From Treponema sp. (GTDB lineage Bacteria; Spirochaetota; Spirochaetia; Treponematales; Rectinemataceae), in NCBI GenBank assembly GCA_017849315.1, contig JAFIHQ010000027.1, positions 1 to 13,875 on the forward strand: a stretch of 13,875 bases of DNA, given 5' to 3'. Position 1 is the stretch's first letter; each line of letters starts with the position of its first letter. Below, in pieces: positions 6,833 through 12,955 of this stretch. Below the pieces are notes generated by a model that was not told where the DNA came from, made no database searches, and saw only the letters and a list, made by a program, of their open reading frames with translations. The position numbers were made by a program, and so were the translations under genes.

Positions 6833-8287
6833 CTATTTCTTAACCTGCTCGACGGCCCACTTGAAGGCCTCGTTCAACATCGCGCTCGAGGGTTTGGCTA
6901 TAAAGCCCTCTTCCTGGAGCGAATCAAACATCGCCCTTGACGTCGCTATGTCGGCCTTGGCCTTGGCGTAAACTTCGTCCCAGCTCATGCTGACGCGCGC
7001 CACGCCGTCTGCAATCGCCTGCATGGCGACGTCAGCGGCCTCTTGCGCGTATACTTCCGTCTCGGACATTGTCGCCGTGATGTTGTCCGGCGAAATCCCG
7101 CGCTTTTCTGCAAAATCTGCTATGGAATGTGCGCACTTGATAGCCATGGCATCGGTTATCTTCTTTGCACGCACCGTAAGCGCCCCTTTCAGAATGCCAG
7201 GGAAACACACCGAGTTGTTCACCTGATTGGGGAAGTCGCCTCGGCCGGTCGCCACGATAAAGGCGCCTTCTTCCTTTGCCGCATACGGCCAAATCTCCGG
7301 CACCGGGTTGGCGCAGGCGAACACGATCGATTTTGGCGCCATGGAATGTACCCACTCGCGCTTCACCGTGTCCGGCCCCGGCGTGGACAGCGCTATCAAC
7401 ACATCGGCGCCTTTGAGCGCTTCGGCCTCGCTCCCGTAATGCTGCGGGTTCGTCTTCTTGCACAGCTCCCATTTGCGGTAGAACGCAGGGTCTGACTCGA
7501 TATCCTTCCTGCCCGAGTGCAGCGAGCCCTTCGAGTCGAAGAGCACGAGTTTCTCCGGGTCCCCGCCGTCCGCCAGGATGAGCCGCGCTATCGTCGTGTT
7601 GGAGGCACCAGCGCCAAGCAGCACGATGCGCGCGTCGGACAGCTTCTTGCCCGCCAGTTTGAGCGCGTTCAGCAGCCCCGCCAGCGTTATGCACGCCGTA
7701 CCCTGCGCGTCGTCGTGCCACACCGGGATGTCGCAGCTCTCCCGCAGCTCGTCCAAAACCTTGAAACAGTTGGGTTGACTGATATCCTCCAGATTCACCG
7801 CGCCCACCGAGGGCTGCAGCATCTTTACAAAGTCGATAATCTTGTCCGGGTCGTGCTTGCCGTCCTTGCCGCGCGAGTCCATGCACAGCGCCACCGCGTC
7901 CACGCCGCCCAGATACTTCATCAGCATGGCCTTGCCTTCCATGACGCACAAGCCGCCCGGAGGCGTGCAGTCTCCATCGCCCAAAACCCGCGTCGAGTCA
8001 GAGACTATGCCCACCAGGTTACCCCGATTGGACAATGAAAACGACAAGTCATTCTTGTCGCGGATCGATGTTGAAACAGCCGAAACGCCCGGTGTGTACC
8101 ACACGTTGAACCAGTTAAAACCATAAAACCCGCACTTTGGGATGACTTGCATCTTGCCACCGTAAAATTCGTGTGCGGCCAGCGAAAGCCGCTTTAAAAA
8201 GAGCGTCTGCGCCTTTGCCCGCTGATCCGGGGTAAAATCGGCAGGGAATGCCTTATCCAAGTTACTAAGGTCAAAATCAATGTCCAT
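6833..8287 (-). CDS. NAD(P)-dependent malic enzyme (malate to pyruvate + CO2)
   Basis: 484 residues from ATG at 8287, with AAGGAG seven bases upstream at 8295-8300. An adjacent in-frame GTG at 8290 is too close to that site. This is a short bacterial-type malic enzyme that oxidatively decarboxylates L-malate to pyruvate in the cytosol. N-terminal catalytic motifs are YTPGVS (Tyr64), VMEGKA (Lys119), NLEDISQPNCF (Glu167, Asp168) and WHDDAQGTA (Asp192, Asp193). The Rossmann domain has LLGAGASNTTIA (225 on), then FDSKG with Asp251, CANPVPE (326-331) and ATGRGDFPNQVNN (346-358). An Asp near the end of the second strand leans towards NAD, but this is not decisive. It lies between the pgk-like and larA-like genes on the same strand, so it probably supplies pyruvate from malate in that pathway. 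Confidence 0.95.
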   Translation of the reverse strand: MDIDFDLSNLDKAFPADFTPDQRAKAQTLFLKRLSLAAHEFYGGKMQVIPKCGFYGFNWFNVWYTPGVSAVSTSIRDKNDLSFSLSNRGNLVGIVSDSTRVLGDGDCTPPGGLCVMEGKAMLMKYLGGVDAVALCMDSRGKDGKHDPDKIIDFVKMLQPSVGAVNLEDISQPNCFKVLDELRESCDIPVWHDDAQGTACITLAGLLNALKLAGKKLSDARIVLLGAGASNTTIARLILADGGDPEKLVLFDSKGSLHSGRKDIESDPAFYRKWELCKKTNPQHYGSEAEALKGADVLIALSTPGPDTVKREWVHSMAPKSIVFACANPVPEIWPYAAKEEGAFIVATGRGDFPNQVNNSVCFPGILKGALTVRAKKITDAMAIKCAHSIADFAEKRGISPDNITATMSETEVYAQEAADVAMQAIADGVARVSMSWDEVYAKAKADIATSRAMFDSLQEEGFIAKPSSAMLNEAFKWAVEQVKK

Positions 8288-8294
8288 CACGAAA

Positions 8295-8300
8295 CTCCTT
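8295..8300 (-). promoter_or_regulatory. Ribosome binding site of the malic enzyme gene
   Basis: The minus strand reads AAGGAG followed by seven bases and ATG at 8287. This decides between the ATG at 8287 and the overlapping GTG at 8290, in favour of the ATG. Confidence 0.75.
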
Positions 8301-8360
8301 TTAAGAACTCATCTCCACAGTAGCGGCTTGCGCGTTGGCCTGGACGCGGTGCTCAGAGCG

Positions 8361-8398
8361 AAAAAACCGAGGGCGCCAACCCGTCAGAATCTGGCGCC
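8361..8398 (-). terminator. Terminator-like hairpin between pgk and malic enzyme genes
   Basis: On the minus strand GGCGCCAG pairs with TTGGCGCC (seven Watson-Crick pairs and one G-T) around a loop of about 11 bases. Five bases (CTCGG) and then TTTTTT follow. The gap before the T-run is longer than in a textbook terminator, so termination may be partial. It lies within the 147-bp pgk-malic enzyme gap and could reduce read-through into malic enzyme and larA. No convincing second promoter is visible after it. Confidence 0.4.
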
Positions 8399-8434
8399 AG
8401 AATTGCGCAGCTCCAACTGCGAATCCCTAGCTTA

Positions 8435-9715
8435 TCACGCTTTTGCGTCGCGCGCACCCGCTTTTTCCATGGCCTCGATGAGCGGCAGTCTTTTGCCTGC
8501 GAGGAAGCGTACCATGGCGCCGCCTCCCGTGCAGACATAGCCGTACTTGCTCATGTCGGTAAATCGCGCAGCCGCACTGATCGTGTCCCCGCCGCCAATT
8601 ACCGTGTACGCAGGCGAGTCCGCTATCGCATTCCAAATCTCGCGCGTGCCATCCGCCCACATCGGCGTCTCGTAGACGCCGGCCGGGCCATTGACAAAGA
8701 CCGAACCCGCGCCCGCAATGACCTTGCGGAACTCCTCGATCGTCTTATGTCCCACATCGGGGAAGAGCACATCCTTAGGAAGGTGGTCGATATCCGCTTC
8801 GGCGCGCACCTTCTGGCCATCAGGCCCGACTACTTCGTATGCCAGGTCCACTGGCAGCACATATTTGTCGCCGAATTCCTCAAGTAACGACTTTGCTTCC
8901 GGTATAAACACGTCGAGCGCCCTGTCTTTCAGAAACTTATCTACAGCCGCCCCCAGATCTATGCCCCGTGCAATGTGCATCACGAGCCCCGTCACGCCAG
9001 CGGTGAGGATTTTGTCCGCGCTGCCGTCGGTCAGCACCTTGCGCATCATGTCGAAAGCGTCCGAAATCTTCGCCCCGCCTAGCACGTAGACGCATGGCCG
9101 CTTTGGGTTGTCCATCACCTGTTTCAGCGCGGAATACTCGTCCATAAGCTGAAAACCCGCGGCTGTCGGCAGCACTTCTTGAAAAGCGACCATGGACGGC
9201 GCGTTCCGGTGCGCCGCCGCAAAGGCGTCGTTCACGTAAAGGTCCGCAAGTGGCGCCAAAGTCCTCACAAGCCACGTCTTCGTCATTTCCTGCGGCGTGA
9301 GCTTGACCTCTTTTTCAAAGGACGAAACCTCCTCCGTGAGGTAGCGCAGATTGCCTAAGATGATCGCTTCGCCCGTTTTTAGCGCCTTTACCGCCGCTAC
9401 CGCCGCGGGCCCGCACACATCGTCGATGTACGCCACCTTCTTTCCGGAAAGGCGCGACAGAATAGCCGCATGTTCTTCCAGCGGAATAAGATTTTGATAA
9501 TCCAGCGTGTCGCCCTGGTGCGCAATGATCGCCACCTTTGCTCCGCCGTCCAGAAGCGCCTTGAGCGTCGGCACCGTCTTCTCGAGCCGATTGGTGTTGA
9601 CGATCTTTTTTGTCTGCGGATCGATTGGCGAATTGAGATCTGGCCTGAAAATGACCGTTTTGCCGGCCAGATCGAAGTCGGAAATCGGCTTTATCTTGAG
9701 TTTTGCCTTTTGCAT
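8435..9715 (-). CDS. pgk: Archaeal-type phosphoglycerate kinase
   Basis: 426 residues from ATG at 9715, preceded by AAGGGGG at 9726-9720. Upstream in-frame codons have no homology. PGK transfers phosphate between 1,3-bisphosphoglycerate and ADP. Seen: FRPDLNSPID (Arg24, Asp26, Asn28), Arg43, NLRYLTEE (Arg124), VNDAFAAAHR (Arg170), VLGGAKISDA (Lys216), NGPAGVYE (342-349), GGGDT (374-378) and GGGA (397-400). NSPID, HQG, EEHA and the overall phrasing follow archaeal PGKs such as that of Pyrococcus rather than bacterial RVDLNVP/SHLGRP forms. Odd point: the basic residue after HQG or HLG that contacts 3-phosphoglycerate is Asp69 here. It follows an archaeal-type GAPDH gene on the same strand, so the two were probably acquired together. 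A shifted substrate cannot be excluded. Confidence 0.9.
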   Translation of the reverse strand: MQKAKLKIKPISDFDLAGKTVIFRPDLNSPIDPQTKKIVNTNRLEKTVPTLKALLDGGAKVAIIAHQGDTLDYQNLIPLEEHAAILSRLSGKKVAYIDDVCGPAAVAAVKALKTGEAIILGNLRYLTEEVSSFEKEVKLTPQEMTKTWLVRTLAPLADLYVNDAFAAAHRNAPSMVAFQEVLPTAAGFQLMDEYSALKQVMDNPKRPCVYVLGGAKISDAFDMMRKVLTDGSADKILTAGVTGLVMHIARGIDLGAAVDKFLKDRALDVFIPEAKSLLEEFGDKYVLPVDLAYEVVGPDGQKVRAEADIDHLPKDVLFPDVGHKTIEEFRKVIAGAGSVFVNGPAGVYETPMWADGTREIWNAIADSPAYTVIGGGDTISAAARFTDMSKYGYVCTGGGAMVRFLAGKRLPLIEAMEKAGARDAKA

Positions 9716-9746
9716 ATATCCCCCTTGCGTTCGAGCACTCCCCGCC

Positions 9747-9834
9747 ACAAGTCGCCGCGCGCCGCCCGCGAGCAAATTCTGCCGCGCGACCCACAAGTAA
9801 ATTTCGCCGCGTGGCCGACAAGTAAATTTCGCCG
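9747..9834 (-). repeat. 25-bp tandem repeat in the gap-pgk intergenic region
   Basis: The plus strand has ACAAGTAAATTTCGCCG at 9793-9809 and again, identical, at 9818-9834, a 25-base period. A third, diverged copy (AGCAAATTCTGCCG) lies at 9771-9784, exactly one period earlier. A fourth, lacking the AAATTT core (ACAAGTCGCCG), lies at 9747-9757. CGCCGCCCGCG also occurs twice in the block. The 132-bp gap between two operonic genes therefore consists largely of a degenerate repeat that would be transcribed into the mRNA. Function is unknown. Confidence 0.75.
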
Positions 9835-9847
9835 GGCGCCGCCCGCG

Positions 9848-10885
9848 CTACTTGAGGTTTCTCCACTTCCCGATGCCGAGATACCTGTTCGTCGTTTCCG
9901 TAGCCTCGATGCGGTCTTCCTGCATCCGCATGCAGGCCCGCACCGCGTCCATGTTCTCCGGGATCACGACCGACTCCTGCGGCACATTGATGGCGAACAT
10001 AATGTCGTTGCCGCTCATCACGATCGAATCGCGCCAGCACGCGATTTCGTACATGTCGCCTCGGGGATTGCCGAGGTCGCGCGCATAACGGAAGAGCGAC
10101 GCGTTGCCGAGGAAGCCTTCGTCTATCGACACCATTCTGATGCGCGGATGCTGGTCCAGAATCTCCTCGACGTCCTTGGGCGTCACGGACTTTTTCGGCG
10201 TGGCCACCACCGTGATAATATGCCCGTGCGTCACCGGCGTGTGCACGAGGATGCCCGTTGCCTGAACATGCGGCATTATCGTCATAAGGTCGAGCGCCTG
10301 ATGGCTCGGCGCCTTGTCGATTTGCAGCGCATTCGTAAGCCCGCGGTGATAGTCGCCCGGGTCGGCGACGCGTCGGATAATCGTAATGGCGACTTTTTCG
10401 ATACCCACCGCCCGGTCCAGACAGTCCACTGCCCGGATGAGCCCCGTGGTATTGCAGCTCGTCAGCTTGAGAAATTGCGCGCCCAGGCCTTTTTCGTAGT
10501 TGGCATACCCATGGAAGAACACATCAGCGACGGAGTTTTTCTCCCCGCCCTGGAAAATGCCCTTCTTGCCATATTTGGCGTAAAGCTCCTTGTTTTTTGC
10601 GCCTACGCCGGCGCTCGTCGCATCCAGCATGACGTCCACACTCTGGACGAGGTCTTCCAGCGAACCGCTTATGGGAATTCCGGCCGCTTCAAGAGCAGGC
10701 CTGCCTTCGGGTGCAGCCACGTAGAAGTTGTAGGGCATCCCCTTTTCGCGCAGCGCACGCACAGAAAGCGTCGGCGCCACATCGGCCACGCCGACGAGTT
10801 CCATGTCCTGTTGAAGCGAAACCCCATCTGCAAGCCGCTGACCTATAACTCCATATCCAGCAACGCCCACACGTACCTTTTTCAT
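9848..10885 (-). CDS. Archaeal-type (type II) glyceraldehyde-3-phosphate dehydrogenase
   Basis: 345 residues from ATG at 10885, with GGAGG eight bases upstream. The frame extends 53 codons further without homology, so the longer form is rejected. The protein follows the archaeal phosphorylating GAPDH family (for example Methanothermus): Rossmann motif AGYGVIGQRLAD (9-20), DATSAGVGAKN (88-98), IFQGGEKN (110-117), active-site SCNTTGL with Cys144, RRVADP (171-176), HTPVTHGH (215-222), EIACWRDSI (280-288) and ESVVIPENMDAVRA (304-317). Expected reaction: glyceraldehyde 3-phosphate + NAD(P) + phosphate to 1,3-bisphosphoglycerate. It is first in the leftward operon, followed by archaeal-type pgk. 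Such genes in bacteria suggest lateral transfer; that is inference. A related phosphorylated aldehyde as substrate is possible. Confidence 0.9.
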   Translation of the reverse strand: MKKVRVGVAGYGVIGQRLADGVSLQQDMELVGVADVAPTLSVRALREKGMPYNFYVAAPEGRPALEAAGIPISGSLEDLVQSVDVMLDATSAGVGAKNKELYAKYGKKGIFQGGEKNSVADVFFHGYANYEKGLGAQFLKLTSCNTTGLIRAVDCLDRAVGIEKVAITIIRRVADPGDYHRGLTNALQIDKAPSHQALDLMTIMPHVQATGILVHTPVTHGHIITVVATPKKSVTPKDVEEILDQHPRIRMVSIDEGFLGNASLFRYARDLGNPRGDMYEIACWRDSIVMSGNDIMFAINVPQESVVIPENMDAVRACMRMQEDRIEATETTNRYLGIGKWRNLK

Positions 10886-10915
10886 GCCTTCCACCTCCAA
10901 ACTGCATAGATAGAA

Positions 10916-10921
10916 ATTATA
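10916..10921 (-). promoter_or_regulatory. Perfect -10 hexamer close to gap (secondary promoter candidate)
   Basis: The minus strand has TATAAT here, 30 bases before the gap start codon, which would give a leader of about 24 bases. The region 17 bases upstream (GTGCGG) is a poor -35. It could be an activator-dependent or minor promoter. Confidence 0.3.
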
Positions 10922-11015
10922 CCCACGTATGCCCAAGTCCGCACGAGCCCGTCTAAACCAGTGCAACTTGACGCAATTCGATACAGCAAAATGCGCCGCA
11001 AAATCGTGACAATTG

Positions 11016-11044
11016 AGGATAACACTGCTTTTTTTATCAGTCAA
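11016..11044 (-). promoter_or_regulatory. Candidate main promoter of the gap-pgk-malic enzyme-larA operon
   Basis: The minus strand reads TTGACT (11044-11039), a 17-base spacer containing A7, then TATCCT (11021-11016). That is five of six and four of six matches to the sigma-70-type consensus with ideal spacing. Transcription would start near 11009, leaving a leader of about 124 bases before the gap start. The TGTCTGACA palindrome lies 7 bases upstream of the -35. Confidence 0.5.
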
Positions 11045-11049
11045 TCATA

Positions 11050-11061
11050 ATGTCTGACAAT
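11050..11061. promoter_or_regulatory. Candidate operator (TGTC-T-GACA palindrome) for the FadR-type regulator
   Basis: TGTCTGACA at 11051-11059 is an inverted repeat with a one-base centre. Read with its flanks it is one mismatch from the FadR-subfamily pattern TnGTnnnACnA. It sits between the two divergent promoter candidates. A partly related imperfect palindrome, ATCGTGACAAT, at 11003-11013 shares TGACAAT and overlaps the predicted gap transcription start. Assignment to the neighbouring regulator is inference. Confidence 0.4.
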
Positions 11062-11071
11062 AGTATATTCA

Positions 11072-11100
11072 TTGACAGCGAGGATTCTCAGCCTTATCCT
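11072..11100 (+). promoter_or_regulatory. Candidate promoter of the GntR regulator-permease operon
   Basis: TTGACA (11072-11077), a 17-base spacer, then TATCCT (11095-11100). Its start point would be only one or two bases before the ATG at 11109, giving an almost leaderless mRNA. An alternative -10, TATATT at 11064-11069, would give a leader of about 33 bases that includes the AAGG at 11101-11104, but it lacks a good -35. Which is used cannot be decided by reading. Confidence 0.4.
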
Positions 11101-11108
11101 AAGGTATA

Positions 11109-12098
11109 ATGAATAACTCTAGCTCAACCCTAAAACCCATCCGAAAAACCACCGTCGTCAACCAAGCCATGGACCAACTCAAGGAGCTCATCGCCTCAGG
11201 CCAATACAAACCCGGCGATAAACTCCCCACGGAAAGCGAGCTGGCAGCACAGCTCGGCGTGGGGCGCTCGTCCATCCGCGAGACAATCAAGGTCTTCAAT
11301 TACCTGGGTGTTCTGGTCTCAAAATCGGCAAAGGGCACCTTTGTGGGTTCAAGGTCCTCGATTTCGAGGGAGGCGCTCACCTGGGCCATGCTCCTTGGAC
11401 AGGACGACATCGACATGCTCATCGATCTGAGGGGCGCCATCGAGCTTTGGTGCTTTTTGCAGCTCACTATTCGACAGCGCGAGACGCCGGAAGCCACGAA
11501 AGATGTGCTTGCCGACCTCGATACGATTTTGGTGGCCATGGACAAGGCGCTCGAGGCGAACGACGCCTCCGCAGTGATCCAGGCGGACTTCGACTTTCAT
11601 AAGCGGATTATCACGAGCGTTTCCAACGAGCTTTTTGCTGACTATTACGATACGCTGCGGGCATTTCTTTTCAAGGAAATAGAAAAATCGCAAGGCGAGT
11701 ATCAGGACCGGTCCAAAATCCTGGCTGAACACCAGGAGCTTGCTGCGGCCATTCGGTCGGGCAATATCGAACAGGCGGCGTCTGTGTATATGGCGCATAT
11801 CGAGAACATCAAGAATCTGCTAAATCGCGATGAGGCGGCCAACGTGCAGGGAAATAATGACGCTGCTGCCAAGGCTGCGGGCGATGTTCGCGCCGGTGCC
11901 GATGTTGGAGCCGATGCTGCCACCACTGCTGCGGGCGCCGATGCCAATGACGTCGATGATGGCGCCGATGCCAATGACGCCGATGATGGCGCCGATGCAA
12001 AGAGCGGCGAAAATGCGGTTAGCGTGAGTAGTGCGGGCGACACCCCCACGCAGGGTTGCGCGTCAAAGCAGGGTGGCGCGTCAAAGGCGAGTGACTAA
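11109..12098 (+). CDS. GntR family transcriptional regulator, FadR/FCD subfamily, with acidic repetitive C-terminal tail
   Basis: 329 residues. An N-terminal winged helix-turn-helix (about 12-82) shows GQYKPGDKLPTESELAAQLG and GRSSIRETIKVFNYLGVL, classic GntR features. The FCD ligand domain (about 95-240) carries the usual metal ligands Asp160, His164, His208 and His230, which in this subfamily help bind carboxylate ligands. Residues from about 244 to 329 are an Ala/Asp/Gly-rich tail, partly built of nine-residue repeats (GADANDVDD, GADANDADD, GADAKSGEN). FCD regulators usually end near 230-250 residues, so this tail is extra. The gene is divergent from gap-pgk-malic enzyme-larA and abuts the permease gene. 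It probably controls both, with an organic acid such as malate or lactate as effector; the effector is inference. ATG at 11109 has AAGG only four bases upstream. Confidence 0.92.
   Translation: MNNSSSTLKPIRKTTVVNQAMDQLKELIASGQYKPGDKLPTESELAAQLGVGRSSIRETIKVFNYLGVLVSKSAKGTFVGSRSSISREALTWAMLLGQDDIDMLIDLRGAIELWCFLQLTIRQRETPEATKDVLADLDTILVAMDKALEANDASAVIQADFDFHKRIITSVSNELFADYYDTLRAFLFKEIEKSQGEYQDRSKILAEHQELAAAIRSGNIEQAASVYMAHIENIKNLLNRDEAANVQGNNDAAAKAAGDVRAGADVGADAATTAAGADANDVDDGADANDADDGADAKSGENAVSVSSAGDTPTQGCASKQGGASKASD
11934..11998 (+). repeat. 27-bp in-frame tandem repeat in the GntR gene
   Basis: Two 27-base units (11934-11960 and 11961-11987) differ at one base (GACGTC against GACGCC), and a third begins at 11988 (GGCGCCGATGC). 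Each full unit encodes nine residues, GADAND(V/A)DD. The near identity of the units points to recent duplication. Confidence 0.85.
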
Positions 12099-12854
12099 AT
12101 GTTCGCGCAGCTCGTAAATCTCACAGCAGGGCAATGGGTGGCACTTGCGCTCAACGCGGTACTCGTTGGACTGGCCAAAGCGGGCTTGGAAGGGGCTTCG
12201 ATTCTGGCAATACCCTTTATGGCACAAGCATTTGGCGCGCGCTCGTCGTCGACCATTATGCTGGGCATCATGATTGTGACGGACTGGGCGGCGCTGTGGA
12301 ATTATCATGCACAGGTCGATTACAAGATTCTTGTGCGGACTTTGCCGGCGGCGATTGCCGGCATTGCACTGGGTACGCTGATCGGCAAAGATTTGTCCGA
12401 GGCGACCTTCAAACTGGTCATAGGGATCATTATCCTTGTGAGCACGGCCATTATGTTCGTACAGGAGCTCAAAGGCGGCGGCGTACGCCTGCCCAAGCGC
12501 TGGTACGTCGCAGCGCCACTGGGCTTACTCACGGGGTTTTCGAGCACGATAGGCAATGCAGGGGGGCCTGTTTTTGGGCTTTATCTGCTCTCGTGCGGCC
12601 TTCTTAAGGGAGGCCTCCTGGGCACAACCACCTTGTTTTTTGCCACGACCAACGCAATTCGCCTCCCCCTTACTATTTTCGTTTGGCGCAGCTTCACGAT
12701 AGAAACGCTGACCCTTGTGATGGTGCAGGCGCCGCTCGCGCTGGCGGCGGTGTTTTTCGGGGTCCGGCTGGTGCGGCGCATCCCGGAGAAGCCGTACCGG
12801 TATTTCAGGCTGGCCGCCGCCGCGGCGGGCGGCGCCTACCTGCTTCTCCAGTAG
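12099..12854 (+). CDS. TSUP (TauE/SafE) family membrane permease
   Basis: 251 residues, almost entirely hydrophobic, with about seven or eight membrane helices. Family features are an early GLAKAGLEGASILAIPFMA segment (24-42) and its inverted-repeat counterpart LLTGFSSTIGNAGGPVFGLYLL (143-164). A basic cytoplasmic segment, VRLVRRIPEKPYRYFR, lies near 222-237 before the last helix. TSUP proteins move small organic or sulfur-containing anions (sulfite, sulfoacetate, sulfolactate, organic acids) across the inner membrane. ATG at 12099 directly follows the regulator's TAA with no gap, so the two are co-transcribed and probably translationally coupled. By context it may import or export the acid handled by the malic enzyme/racemase operon. 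The substrate cannot be read from the sequence. Confidence 0.88.
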   Translation: MFAQLVNLTAGQWVALALNAVLVGLAKAGLEGASILAIPFMAQAFGARSSSTIMLGIMIVTDWAALWNYHAQVDYKILVRTLPAAIAGIALGTLIGKDLSEATFKLVIGIIILVSTAIMFVQELKGGGVRLPKRWYVAAPLGLLTGFSSTIGNAGGPVFGLYLLSCGLLKGGLLGTTTLFFATTNAIRLPLTIFVWRSFTIETLTLVMVQAPLALAAVFFGVRLVRRIPEKPYRYFRLAAAAAGGAYLLLQ

Positions 12855-12945
12855 GGGCGGTACTTGCGGTAAGCACGGCACTGACCCACTATCTTGGCCG
12901 CCTGGCGTCTGGGCTGGCCACCTGTCTTGCCCTCTATTCCTTGAA
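12855..12945. other. Convergent intergenic region between permease and OmpA genes
   Basis: These 91 bases lie between the ends of two convergent genes. I see no strong hairpin followed by a T-run on either strand. The OmpA side carries a 12-base duplication of the stop-codon region. Confidence 0.5.
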
Positions 12946-12955
12946 CTATTCCTTG
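12934..12955 (-). repeat. 12-bp duplication containing the OmpA stop codon
   Basis: On the minus strand the gene ends AAG GAA TAG and, after TTC, repeats AAG GAA TAG in the same frame. The 12-base period leaves a second in-frame stop, so read-through would add only four residues with the stop read as an amino acid. It looks like a simple slippage duplication. Confidence 0.7.

Noticed and set aside
7032..7949. 305-codon minus-strand frame inside the malic enzyme gene
   Set aside because: It is the other reading frame of the malic enzyme; the product is Arg/Gly-rich low complexity without motifs.
9716..9847. CRISPR-like array between gap and pgk
   Set aside because: The period is 25 bases with cores of 17 bases, leaving about 8 bases between copies. 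That is too short for CRISPR spacers, copies are few and diverged, and no cas genes are present.
9315..10040. 241-codon minus-strand frame crossing the gap-pgk junction
   Set aside because: It overlaps both real genes in a different frame and has no family resemblance.
9470..10909. 479-codon open frame on the plus strand opposite gap and pgk
   Set aside because: It is antisense to two genes with full family motifs, its product is rich in Arg and His with no recognisable domain, and long antisense frames are common opposite GC-rich coding sequence.
10886..11044. 53-residue N-terminal extension of the GAPDH
   Set aside because: It has no homology, spans the candidate promoter region, and a strong ribosome site precedes the internal ATG at 10885 where the Rossmann fold begins.
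11809..12000. His/Arg-rich minus-strand frame (repeated HRRHW units)
   Set aside because: It is the antisense of the GntR acidic-tail repeats; the pattern comes from the 27-base duplication.
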